This document shows, piece after piece, positions 50,701-61,163 of a stretch of DNA of 64,000 nt. Source of the stretch: Lunularia cruciata (Eukaryota > Streptophyta > Marchantiopsida > Lunulariales > Lunulariaceae); contig OX419758.1 of NCBI GenBank assembly GCA_948567375.1, positions 6,515,001 through 6,579,000 on the forward strand. The letters are read 5' to 3'. Both the position numbers and the translations under genes were made by a program. Position 1 is the first letter of the stretch; each line of letters opens with the position of its first letter. The notes under the pieces are model-generated. The model saw only the letters and a list, made by a program, of their open reading frames with translations, was not told the origin of the DNA and did no database searches.

Positions 50701-51414
50701 ACACTAGATGCAACAGCGGTCCATATGGCATAGTGTCCTTTTGGAGGACAAAAGATAACTACCCATGATGCTATTAGAGACAGAGTTTGCTATGGCACAA
50801 GAGAGTGGATAATGGGCTTGGAGGGAGCATTCGTATGCTTTGCAGATGACACGTGTTAGGGCAGACTTATACTTGGTCTGAGATAATCAGGTTGCAATAG
50901 CAGATGTCATGGTTATGTACCCTAAGCAGGATACAGTTTTGGAGGGAGTGATTACACATCTCCATGGATGGGCGGCGAGTGCAGAAGCAGGTCAAGGTCT
51001 CCAAGTATAGAGGTATGCAGCTAGGTCACCTCTTTGCTCCTCTAGCCTTGGAGTTATATGGAGTGATGTACACGGTGTTCGACACATTTGTTAGGGAGTG
51101 CACAAAAGCTTATCATGTAAGGCGTTACCACTCTCACTCTCATACTTTGTATTATATTTTAGATAACATGTGTTCATTACTCCGTGGAGAGCAATGCCCG
51201 GTGCAATCCATAAGAGAGCAATCACACTAGGTGATGCGTCTTCATATGCTCCAGTTGTTTGTAGATCGTACTAACTTGCTTAGCTCAAATATCTTAGGTG
51301 CAGTAGGGCAGATCTCTCGTATAGACTCTATTGGGGCTTAGCCCCATTTTACCTTTTTGTCTTTCCATTGTACGGCTTTCCATCCTTCGTGTTTTCTACA
51401 CGGTCGCACTTTTC
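47760..51414 (+). mobile_element. Full-size decayed non-LTR retrotransposon, copy C
   Basis: Aligns with copy A from its 5' leader (TGGAGATGGGAGAGGAG) to the common 3' end (CGGTCGCACTTTTC). It carries the clearest zinc finger of the family (about 48255-48325: CPMC, a stop, YFTLQGVKNHVGRMH). RT is in pieces (48457-48693, 49567-49752, 49913-50358); in motif C FADD/LADD is replaced by SLVDDTHIVG. The endonuclease-like end is at 50640-51150. It sits inside copia RNase H. No TSD could be settled. Confidence 0.75.
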
Positions 51415-51701
51415 ACCAGTTTCTTATTTTTTGGTGGAGCGATCAGCTGGGGCAGCACTAGTCATAAAACTACCGCTTTGTCAAGTACTAAAGCTTTATA
51501 TGTGGCCATGGCTGCTGCAGCTGTTTGGCTACGTCAATGGCTGGCACACTTAGTTTTAGCTTCTGTCCTAGCAGCCAAATGTAGGCTGATATCCTTACCG
51601 AGGCCCTTTATGGGCCAAAGCTCGCCGATCACCTTCCTCTAATAGGCGTGCTAGGAGGAGATGCGTGGTATATCAGTGGTGACGTCTCACTTAAGGAGGA
51701 G
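51415..51701 (+). pseudogene. End of copia RNase H and polypurine run
   Basis: Reads FGGAISWGSTSHKTTALSSTKAL, then AAAAVWLRQWL, the standard end of copia RNase H; then ADILTEALYGPK-like text and the purine run AAGGAGGAG just before the LTR. Confidence 0.8.
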
Positions 51702-51975
51702 TGTCCGAACAGAGATATTATATAAACTGCTAAGTTACAAGTCACTAGACTGATATTAGCCCGTCACACGTCTCCACACCTATTAAGGTAAAGGTCACAA
51801 CCCCTTAAGGATCGCAGCCTTGGGTGTGACTCAATGTATACCCCTATGGGTTCTAACTCCTTATCTAATGTATACCCTATGGGGTCTAACTCATTATGTA
51901 TTTTGCCCTGCAGAACTCTGTTTTGACATTATCTAGCCTTTCTCTCGCACCTTGAGTATTCTACACTTCACTGTA
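51702..51975 (+). repeat. Copia 3' LTR
   Basis: Starts TGTCCGAACAG and ends CTTCACTGTA (the 5' copy ends CTTCACTACA). It holds a short tandem duplication of AATGTATACCCCTATGGG-type sequence (about 51833-51889) and the empty target site of element X. Confidence 0.75.
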
Positions 51976-52003
51976 AGAGGAAGGATGATCAAGCATATCT
52001 TCA

Positions 52004-52064
52004 GAATCAGTGATAGATGCAGGTACTAGGATTCTTTCGTAGTACCTGTATCTATCACTGATTC
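52004..52064. repeat. Inverted repeat, 24-bp arms
   Basis: 52004-52027 pairs with 52041-52064 with one mismatch and a 13-nt loop. The right arm is the start of the 93-bp tandem unit that follows. Confidence 0.85.
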
Positions 52065-52219
52065 CGGAAGGAAATGGAGTGCACTAGAAATGAGTCCGGA
52101 CATGATCGACGAAACATGATGAGAAAGAATCGTAGTACCTGCATCTATCACTGATTCCGGAAGGAAATGGATTGCACTAGAAATGAGTCCGGACATGATC
52201 GACGAAACATGATGAGAAA
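52038..52219. repeat. 93-bp tandem duplication (two units)
   Basis: Units begin CGTAGTACCTG at 52038 and 52131 and differ at about two positions, so the duplication is recent. It lies between the copia LTR and the 3' side of the secreted-protein gene. Confidence 0.9.
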
Positions 52220-52434
52220 CACCATCCAGTATTACGGGGTTTTTAACTTGAAATACTGAACAAGAACTCGATTTTCATTGTGAATTCGTCTGAGAACGAA
52301 GTGATGAGTCTCTATAGTATGTAACCACTGCCAGCAGACGAGTTGAGGCAATTTTGTCGATGACACATTAACTTCATACACATTTGAACCAAGCATGCAG
52401 TGCGTTATCTCAAATTTCAGATAAGAATTTGTAT

Positions 52435-52959
52435 TCATACGTAATAGAAAAATCTATTTACTATAACAAATGTTGTGGATACAACCAAGCTCCAAGCACG
52501 GAAGCCAAGAACTCGTCCATGGTCAGGTGCAGTGGAACTATGATTGAAGGACCTGCAAATCACGGCACAGTCGTTGTCTGTGCCACCTGGGCCGGCTAAG
52601 TAGAATACCCCTGTAAAATACTGCCTTACACCTTGCTGGAAGTCATACACAATCGTTGCCCTTAGGTCATTAAAGCATACGATTGCAGATGTAATATTTC
52701 GAGCAGCTGGGTCGTAGTAACCTGTGACAAGACATTTCGTGGATGGATCTGTGGCGGAGTTGATGAACACCACATTCTTGAATCCAGTCAATGCCTCTCC
52801 GGTGTATCTGGTCCAATTGGATGCAATGAGGTTCGGAGTTATAGTCACATTGCTGGGAGGAGGAGGGAGAGTCGTGGAATTCGAAGGAGCCCTCGCTGGC
52901 GCTACAGCAACTGGCGTTGTGGCTATAGAGAAGAACACGAGAAGCTTAAGAGGATTCAT
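52435..52959 (-). CDS. Putative small secreted protein, unknown family
   Basis: A 174-codon open frame from the first ATG (52959). Residues 1-24 (MNPLKLLVFFSIATT..., ending AVAPARA) look like a cleavable signal peptide. The mature part has a short PPPP linker, five N-x-S/T sites (NST, NVT, NWT, NIT, NHS), four Cys (KCLV, VCFN, DCAVIC) and Gly/Tyr-rich strands (VTGYYDPAARNIT, YFTGVFYLAGPGG). The last about 20 residues are hydrophobic (LVVSTTFVIV), which might be a membrane or GPI-type tail, or intronic read-through. No known domain is recognised. A TATA-like CATATATT and TGACGTGG lie within about 60 bp upstream. The plus-strand frames here are shadows. Confidence 0.6.
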   Translation of the reverse strand: MNPLKLLVFFSIATTPVAVAPARAPSNSTTLPPPPSNVTITPNLIASNWTRYTGEALTGFKNVVFINSATDPSTKCLVTGYYDPAARNITSAIVCFNDLRATIVYDFQQGVRQYFTGVFYLAGPGGTDNDCAVICRSFNHSSTAPDHGRVLGFRAWSLVVSTTFVIVNRFFYYV

Positions 52960-55829
52960 GTTGAGTCCGTTAGACCCCACGTCAGGAATATATGACCGGG
53001 TCTGGAAGTTTAAGCGGATACAGAAGAGAACTGTGATTAGCTGAACCTCAGATGCTGCACTCTTTAATGACTCCGCTTGTTATTTCTGCGCAATCAAATA
53101 CTTAACAATCAGATGGATCAAACACTTGCAAGCTCCTTGAACGTCCTGAAGGCCATAACTAAATGACTCTTTCCTTCTTCAATTCGTCAAGGTTCTCTTT
53201 GTCTTTCCTAAGCTTTGGACAGAGCATAATGTAATGAAGCAGCGCTAGCGCTATACGAGAATGAACACCATCGGCCACAAGAATTGATCGTCCTTTGTTA
53301 GTCACTGTCGAACTTCTGGAAATACTTCGATGTTTCTGGACTAAATTCTTTTCAAGGTATGAGGATAGTACAATCCAGTAGAATGCATTCCTGAGCGATA
53401 ATGCGTACTGGACACAAAGAAAGAGCTAGAAGCAGTTAATGGTCAGCATCTCAGTCTACGGGAATTGACCGTTCCGAATTCGGAGTGCAAGTCAACACGT
53501 ACAATTTAACCTTGGTGGTCCTCAATTGAAACAGGACACGTAAAGCAGCATGCTCAGCATGTAATACGATCTGCAAAGTAACTCACCGTATTCAATTTCC
53601 TTAAATGGTAGATGTGCTGTTTATCTCCACATGCATGCGTGAGACAGTAGATATCGACGAGTTCAAAATGAGTCAAGAGTAAATGGTTGGGATGATGGGC
53701 TGAAGCAGTTCCCAAAGCATATACATATGACTGCTGTTTAGACGATTGAGGTGAGATGAGATTATTAGCTATGTTGAGCTCTCATCCTATGGTACTTGAG
53801 AGAGGGCGGATGAGAGAGGTTGTGTTAAGTTTTGGTGGCGTGCAGACCTTAAACGTTCCAAGTTCTTTGGGCAGATCATATTCTCAGGTTTCAGTGGGTC
53901 GTGCAAGATTCCATATCTGTCGTTTCAGTAGCGAAGTCATTGTACAGTATCTGAAACTTCAATTCAGATTGCAGAATTTTCCGAATGTTGTTCCTGAAGA
54001 TATTGACTTCCAAAACACTCTAACTCTGCTTAGCGGATAAAATTGGTTGAGGCCCATGGTTTGTCCAAATGTAGCGGATTCAGTCTCTTTCGACACACAG
54101 AGGGTTTCCAGCATTCCGTGGCAAACCGTCGACTTCGAGTTTACGGACTGGTGGCCGGAAACTGGAGCAGAACTTGGACCTGACTGGCTGGCTGGCGAGA
54201 TGAATCCAAACATTGTTCATTTATGACAATTATATCTGAGCTAGGAGTACCGTCTCTGGATCTCACCCTTGGATTGAGGGAACCAACTGCGTATTCAACG
54301 TCTATATTCGCTACCAGAACCCCTCAAAGGTTTCGGTATAGCTGGTGCTCCCTTAGTTCTCGCCACTAGACCGCACGTAAAGGTGGAAATCTAAGATTCT
54401 TTCTCTGTTATCGGCATTCAAAGTCTAAACTTGTTGCTGAAATCTTCTATATTAGCAGAAAATAGTCCTTCTCCTGTTTGAAGTTGAACTTAGCTGTATA
54501 CCTTCGAACATCAGCTTTAGCACGTACAGAAATACATGCCATCAAAGTACGCAATCAAAACACGGAGAGTTGAGGAACAAGACCATTGAATTTCGCTGTC
54601 AATGTTTAGTTCGAGTCTTCAAATTGCCAGGCGGGGAATGTCAACGTGAAGGTATCCATCTGGATTATGGAGATAATCTTATGTCCACTTGCGAGAACTT
54701 TTGAGTTCGAAGGGAGAGGCAGTTTGCCTCGAACAGCTCAGTTCTCAACCGTATTTTTCAACATGCTGAACTGAATAGTAAGCTCGTTTCCCCCTCGAAA
54801 GATCATACATTGACCAAATCTGCAAGCTAAAGTACTTGGGAATTTATCTCGATAATGTTTGGATTCATCAAGTGGGTCACCACTAAATTGCAAGCATTGA
54901 ATGCACATACAACACAGAGAATTTTTTTGTTTTTGACTGTTGATTCTGGTCAGCTCAAGCTTCTTATTACCACTCGTTCATGTAATAATTGATAACGTAT
55001 GTGCACGTCTGGTCCTTCAGGAGGCGCTCCGGACCCTCCACCCAAAGATGATTAGTTGCTTTAATCCTAGGGTATCCTCTGATGAACTCAAAAAGATCAC
55101 CTTAGGGCTGGAGGAAATATGCTTTGAGTATATAAAGTGAGTGATATGAGCATACTATGAGTATAAACGTCCAGATTAGAGTCCAGAATATAGGAGTTAA
55201 AGCATATTATGCCCAAGCAGCTCACTGACAACATCAGGTTTGCAAGTAAGCTATATCATAATATGCTTTAACTCATATGAATTCATCCTAGATGTGGATC
55301 ACATCTAGTGCTGCAAGTTTCTACATGCCAGTCACCAGATGCTTAGAGCACAATAAGCTATACTTCAGTTTTTGCTTTCAGCTTGTATATACACCATCTG
55401 AGACATTATAGGGTTTGCCAAGGATATTATATTTGCAACAGTCGACAAAGTCACATAGAAGCATAAAAAACTTTAATTCCCGTAGAGGATCAAATCTATG
55501 TTTGTCAAGAGCAAATCATTGATGTTAGAGGGGTGGGCCTTGTGAACAAAATCGGAGGTCACAGATTCGATGATTGGGTTACGCTTAAACTAATTGTGGA
55601 AGGGATCCTTTCCTTCTTAGATACCCGATGACCCAGTCGTATCACTGTTGAAGAATTTACTGTTCCTCTGATTCCAAAAGTTAAAGAAGACTATGAAAGC
55701 TTTATCTTCGCCGTCGGGCACATAGCGCATGCAAGAACTGCAGGGTACCTATTTCAAGCGTTTACCTTTTGTCTACAGGGAGCATAGGTGGATCTGCAGA
55801 TGACTAATTTTAAATTGCATATTTCTTAC
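52960..55829. other. No established gene
   Basis: Short frames on both strands (for example 53756-54040 plus, 53959-54213 minus) have no recognisable domain. Base composition is gene-like rather than AT-rich, so undetected exons are possible. Confidence 0.4.
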
Positions 55830-56157
55830 ATGAGCAGAACTACTGTACATCTATTGCGGTTTGAAATCCCACGATTCTGCAGGCGGGTGTTGATGAGTGT
55901 ATTCAACACTAACGGTAATATTGGATCAGAGGGGCAAGTTCGCGGGCAATCAATGAATTTGGGACGTCCTGTTTCATCTCGTGCCACGCTGTTCTTGAAA
56001 GTTGAAAAAAATAGTTGCTCTGCATTCTGAAGTGCTGGAGAGCAGGTGAACAAACCTTCCGAGTTTGATATGTTGTAAAGTAACCCTGCGCAATCTTGAG
56101 CATGTGTAGCATTGCCTGCGGTTGTGACGACCCTTGTACAAGTTGACTCAAGCAAAA
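55830..56157 (-). CDS. Possible orphan exon of a Cys-rich secreted protein
   Basis: The frame is open between an acceptor-like CATCAG (56158-56163) and a strong donor-like AT|GTAAGA (at 55830/55829). The translation has seven Cys in a spaced pattern (CTRVV, DCAGLL, TCSP, DCPRTCPSDP, RNRC) and N-glycosylation sites (NAT, NIS), like an extracellular domain. No partner exon was found. Its style resembles the secreted ORF at 52435-52959, but no homology was shown. It has no ATG of its own in the right place. Confidence 0.3.
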
Positions 56158-58671
56158 CTGATGTTATTAGAGAGTATAAGAAAAATTATAACTCATGAAA
56201 CTTCTCCTTGTTACGAAACTGGAGGATGCACAACAGCTTCCGTCTTCCTTGTATAAACTTCTAGGTGGAGGTAATCCCTTTCCAATGAAAGCGAGTCATG
56301 TGTTTAGGCTTTCTGTACTGGGATGCAGTTTATACTCTCCTGGGTTTATACCTTCGTGTTCGTGACAGTAAAACCGAAGCAGTAGTTGGTGAACAGCAAG
56401 CAAAGATCTGAGGGGTGCAGGCACCTTTGCGGAAAGAGAAGCACTAGCGCTCTATCGTGAAATCAAAGTTATGGGTACTGTTATCGCAATGAAGTTGCAG
56501 TGATTGCTCATTCTAGTCCCAGGTAAAATGGACGAGTTTGAGTAGGTTTGACGTCTTTCCCTGTGAAGAAGACGCTTCATATGTTTCAGAGTTCCTTCGA
56601 GTCATAAATTTCTAAACTGGTTGCACCTGTAAAGGTTGACATGTCCACTTATAAAAACGGTGTAGGAGACTGGTCTTCATGATATACCACACAGACTATT
56701 GTACCTGCAAGGAATTCCACTTCCGTGTTTGTCTTTCCTCTCTGCAAACGCAGATAAGTCTACTTTCTAACCTTGTAGCAGACGGTAGGTACGTGAATCA
56801 CGTCATTTTGTTCCCATGATGCTCAGGCCGGCCTAGGGGCTGCAGGCAGGTAACTATGTTCAGGTAGGGACAGTGCGAGTCTGTACTGCTTGATCAACGT
56901 TATCTTCAACCCATAGCGCTGAAGCAGAGATTCTGATCATGGTCCCTTCTGGTGATTCCTACTGTCATCTTTCCGGCGTATTTTCTCCTGTTCGATTTCC
57001 ATGTGTGCATATGCATTAGACGCCAATTCAAGTATCAGATACTCTTTTACAGCCTGGTTGTTTCGGTACTCTGTTCTCGAGCTCCACCTCCTCCCAAGAT
57101 TGTGTGTGAGCGGTTCCTTCGATGCTGTATATCTTTTGTATTCGTCGGAGTATTGAGTTCATGATCACATTGATCGGAACAGAAAATCTAAGCCCAAATC
57201 TTATTATAGTTCAAGATTGAATAAAAATATGAGCTTCAAATTTAGAATATTTGAACGGACTCTACGAGCATGAGATTCTTAGCTGCACAGTCATGAATCC
57301 AAAACTAAAGTAATTCAACTCCCTCGCCTCGACATGATGATGGTTCCTCAAATCTTTAGAATGCTTTGCATGTTCATCAATCCGGATCTTGGAGGTCATG
57401 CCAAGCGGATGCCGAGGTCGAGGGGTCAGATGAATTTATTGAAGAACGAAGTTTTTTCTTGCGAACTCCTGTCCCTGTCCAGAGCGAGAGCGAAGGACGC
57501 TCAGGAGTGTTGACGGTCCGTGGCTTTGTGCATTGGCTCTGTTTTAAGTGTGTTGATTCTTTAAGTAGAGATAGCGATATTTGAGTGATGCGGAGCGGTT
57601 CACCGAAAGGGGGATCCAGAACGGGAGATCCAGATATTCGGTTTGTTATGAGATCGTGTGATAGTTTGTGTGGTCTCCATGTTTTGCGTAGTAAGAGGTC
57701 CACGGTTCCATGCTACAATCTTATACAAGTTTTCGTTTCTGTCGAATCTCAGGTAAAAGGTGTTGAGGTTAACGACTTCATCCTCAGCAACAATGTGCAC
57801 AACATACTTTTTGTTTTGTATACTCTGATAAGATTCACAAAGGATAAGATTCATCAAAGGATCTCAGAGTCTATGGTTTGGACTGTTAGCTACCGTAATA
57901 AGTATCACATGCGATGATTAAACTACAAGGAGAAGAGAGACATCAGAGGAATAACCTTTCTTGCCACAGGTTGACGATAAATATTTACATTATTATTCAC
58001 GGGCATGGTCAAGTTCAGTGATTCATGCCATGTCGGATGAGCCTAGCTTGCATTAGATCTGTGGAATCCATGAATCTGGAACTGGCCAGCAAATTGGTGC
58101 TAGCACAGACGTGTGTCCATACTGTTCGCTGATCGGTGTTTGGATTCATGGATATTTGCTGCTTATCTGAGTGGTATGGATGCAAATCTCAAATTAGTAA
58201 TACTAGATTTATATTCTTAAAGAAATCCGATATCACACAGAGAATGTAGAGACAGGAAAATAATACACGCGTCTTCTAATTTCATTGCGTTAATTGTAAC
58301 TCTGCAATTACAGAAGCTCAATGGACCTCGGTGAATCCATCTGGTACAAGATCTCAGTTACAATGTGCGGAATACAATAGAACCCGTGTTAGGGCTACTC
58401 ATAACTGTACTGGATGTTCTAAAGTTGAGGAGCCAGATAAAACTCAATGTTGTGTCTCTGTACTCGAGCTCGAACCCAGTTGTATAAATCTATACTACGA
58501 TTTTGTCTCTTTTCTCCTGACTTGAGGTAGTTTGTGTACCAAAAGAATAGTAGAATCGGTAAGTGAATGAATATGTATAGTTTAGAGCAACCTTACAACA
58601 AGGCGGCTCTCATTTGTCCAGGGAAATATTTTCTGAGGAGACTGAAGATCGTAAATTCCAATGACGATGAT
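56158..58671. other. No established gene
   Basis: Frames up to 110 codons on both strands overlap one another (57377-57917) and show no domain. Likely intergenic, including the 3' flank of the P450. Confidence 0.45.
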
Positions 58672-61163
58672 TTATGTTGTCATTGAATACACATCAGGAG
58701 GTAAACGCGGACTGGTTTGCGCCTGAAGTTCCGATGCACGCTTAAGTGAAGTGAGGCCAAACTTTTCAGTCATGTCCAGTGGAGCTCGAGGATTTGGCAA
58801 GGACCAATCGAAACTGTGAATCAGACGAGCTACAGTGTACTGCAGTATGGTCAATCCGAGATTATAACCAGGGCACATTCTCCTGCCAGAACCAAATGGC
58901 ATAAATCCCGTATGGACACTCCTCACATCGAAATCACTGCCCAGAAATCTATCCGGGTCGAACTTCAAGGGATTTTCCCACAGTGATGGCTCACGGCCCA
59001 TTGCCCAGACCTGGAACATCAATATGCTATTTGCTGGAATGTCGTAACCCTCTATCTGTACATGATCATAATGGTGCAGACGAGACAGACTCCAGTTAGA
59101 GCCAATTTCAGAACTGCCATACATGTAAATTTCAGAAAAGTCGTGTAAAGTACCAAAATATAACGACTATATACGCTAGATGATCAAACAAAAGTTGGTA
59201 CCAAATGCGAATTTCTAAGGCAGAGGATCAAAATTCATGCAAAATTTACCATTCTTCTCTAACATTCTCTTCCTAGTACAGTAATTAACTATCAGAGTCC
59301 AGAGAATAAATCAGGATTAATGGTAGAGAAATTGCCTTGCAGTCCTCTAGATTCATGTGGGGTACAAGCCATGGAAGAGGTGGATGGAGACGCAGAGTTT
59401 CAGCAACAAGGGCACGAATGTAGGGCATATTGGGTAGATCGGACTCCCTGACACATCTGTCCTTTCCTACGACAGAGTCTACCTCCTTTTGAGCTTTAGT
59501 CATCACTTCAGGGTTCGTCAACAGCTCGGAAACTGCCCATTCTGAAGTGACAGCTGAGGTTTCACTTGCTGCTCCAACTGTATCCTGTGATCAGGCGGTA
59601 ACATCATCATCGTGGAAGAGAGTTATGGTGTCAATTGGAAAATCTGAGATCCTAGAGTAGTATCCACCATGAGCACTAGTTGATTCGTATAAAATCAGTG
59701 TACTGCGTAGTTAAATTGAAGACAATGGGGATCTGAGCACGAAGTACCAGTGAGAAGGCTTTGATAGTTCTGTCGGTGATGAACTCCGTTTTGCTGCTTC
59801 CGTTGTTACGAAGCATAAGAAGAACGTCAGTAAAGTCCGAGCTCTCGGGCGTTTTAACTCGACTACTCAGTTCCTCTACGTGGTCGTCTAACACACTCTG
59901 CAGCAACTTGTCCATCCTATTGAAGTTGTCCTGCATTCGCGCTCTGATTCCGGTCAAGCGATCTATCCATGCAAGAGCAGGGCTAACATCTTCCAGCAAT
60001 AATTTCGTCATGAGTTCGTGATTACTGTCGATCAATAGCTGCCACTCTTGCCCAAGGGAGTCGTCAAGTTTGCCGTTGCTTCGAACACTTTGTGGCTGCG
60101 ATCTTCTCGAGAATTTTGGAGGCGAATTGAAAAATCTTCTGCTCATTGTCATGCGAGTAATCACATTTGTGAAAAGCTTCAGAAATGTGTCGTGCAAATT
60201 GATGGATTCACCACGCATGGATGCGTCATAAATCTCCCGAACAGTCTGAGTTAATTCTTCGCTCCGCACCACCTGAAATTGGTGAATCTTTTTAGTGCTC
60301 AGTAGCTCGGTCGTGTAAAGCTTTCTGGCGCACCTCCAGTAATCTCCGATTGGAGCCAGTGCTTCTTGAGAGCAAGCGAACAGCCAGTGAAAAACAAAAC
60401 TTGAGGTAAGTGATACATTGGGAAAATTTGACAACTATTAAACAGATCACTTTAAGGAGAAGCACAGGAGATGACCAGAAGTGGATTTGAACCGGTATCC
60501 AACATGAAGGTCAAGGTATTAAGGATTTTCATCGAGTCTGCAGCCTCGAAGGTATGTGTCCGAATCCTCAAACGCTTACAGTTTCCAACGTGATGGTGTA
60601 GTCGTTAGTAGACATCTAACGCAAGTGCTTAAGCCCTACGAGTACTTTATCGGTAACTATAAATTAAAGCTTCCATTGATTTACCCTGCAGAACTGGACA
60701 AAGATGAATTGCAGGAAAACTTCAAATTATACCGACGGACTTGCTAAAAGTTTTAGGAATTCTTACAAGGATGGTCTCCGCCATATAGGAGATATCGCTC
60801 TGCGGCAATGAACGGTCGGTTTGCAAAATTCGAATCATTTGCCCTGAAACATCTTTCCGCTACATGTGGGTCGGAGATAAATATCAACCTTTTAAATCCA
60901 AACTTTATTGTCATCACAGGTCCGTAAATTCGTGCGAGTTCTTGCGCTCTGATGTGCGGGCGACCAAAGGAATTTCTGAATTGCGGCAAATTCCCGACAA
61001 TAGGACCCCATGTGGCCGGTCCGGGTGGTAATTTCAGCTGATTCGAAAGCTTTCTTGCCTTGGTCCAAAGCATCAAGTGAGGAATGCATAACCAGGCTAA
61101 GAGAGTATAAATGGACGCTGCTATTATCGACCAATTCACGAAGGAAACAAAAGTGTTGATCAT
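58672..61163 (-). CDS. Cytochrome P450, CYP71-clan type
   Basis: Four exons on the minus strand: 61163-60767, 60361-59748, 59584-59336 and 59055-58672, giving 547 residues. The start is the first in-frame ATG; it opens an N-terminal membrane anchor (about residues 8-32), followed by the PPGP hinge (46-49). The I-helix reads GAASETS (about 341-347), the K-helix ETLR is at 399-402, FDPDRF (PERF-type) at 452-457 and the haem loop FGSGRRMCPG at 474-483 with Cys481. All catalytic landmarks are present, so it should be an active ER-bound monooxygenase; the substrate cannot be told. Introns 1 and 2 are GT-AG; intron 3 (59335-59056) appears to be GC-AG (AAG|GCAATT...TACAG|ATA). I cannot place it in a named family. 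No cluster partners are visible. Confidence 0.93.

Larger units (their letters stand above)
23648..51975 (+). mobile_element. Ty1/copia retrotransposon split by nested insertions
   Basis: Pieces in correct order on the plus strand: 5' LTR remnant (23648-23737 and 24924-25033), primer-binding site, gag (25270-25725 and 26329-26720), GAG-pre-integrase/integrase (about 38600-39620), connection (40548-41107), RT (46694-47755), end of RNase H (51415-51690), polypurine run and 3' LTR (51702-51975). The intervals are occupied by other elements, two of which have exact TSDs against the copia sequence. Protease and part of gag were not found. Frames are full of stops. That the left and right halves belong to one original insertion is inferred from order and orientation. 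Confidence 0.7.

Noticed and set aside
57377-57917. Overlapping ~110-codon frames on both strands
   Set aside because: No domain, mutually antisense, no splice-linked neighbours.
60580-60660. tRNA-like text (GATGGTGTAGTCGTTAG, an A-box-like stretch) in P450 intron 1
   Set aside because: No matching B-box or cloverleaf on the same strand; the GGTTCAAATCC-like motif nearby (about 60490) is on the other strand.
60556-60747. 63-codon frame inside P450 intron 1
   Set aside because: Lies between clear splice sites, antisense to the gene, with no domain.
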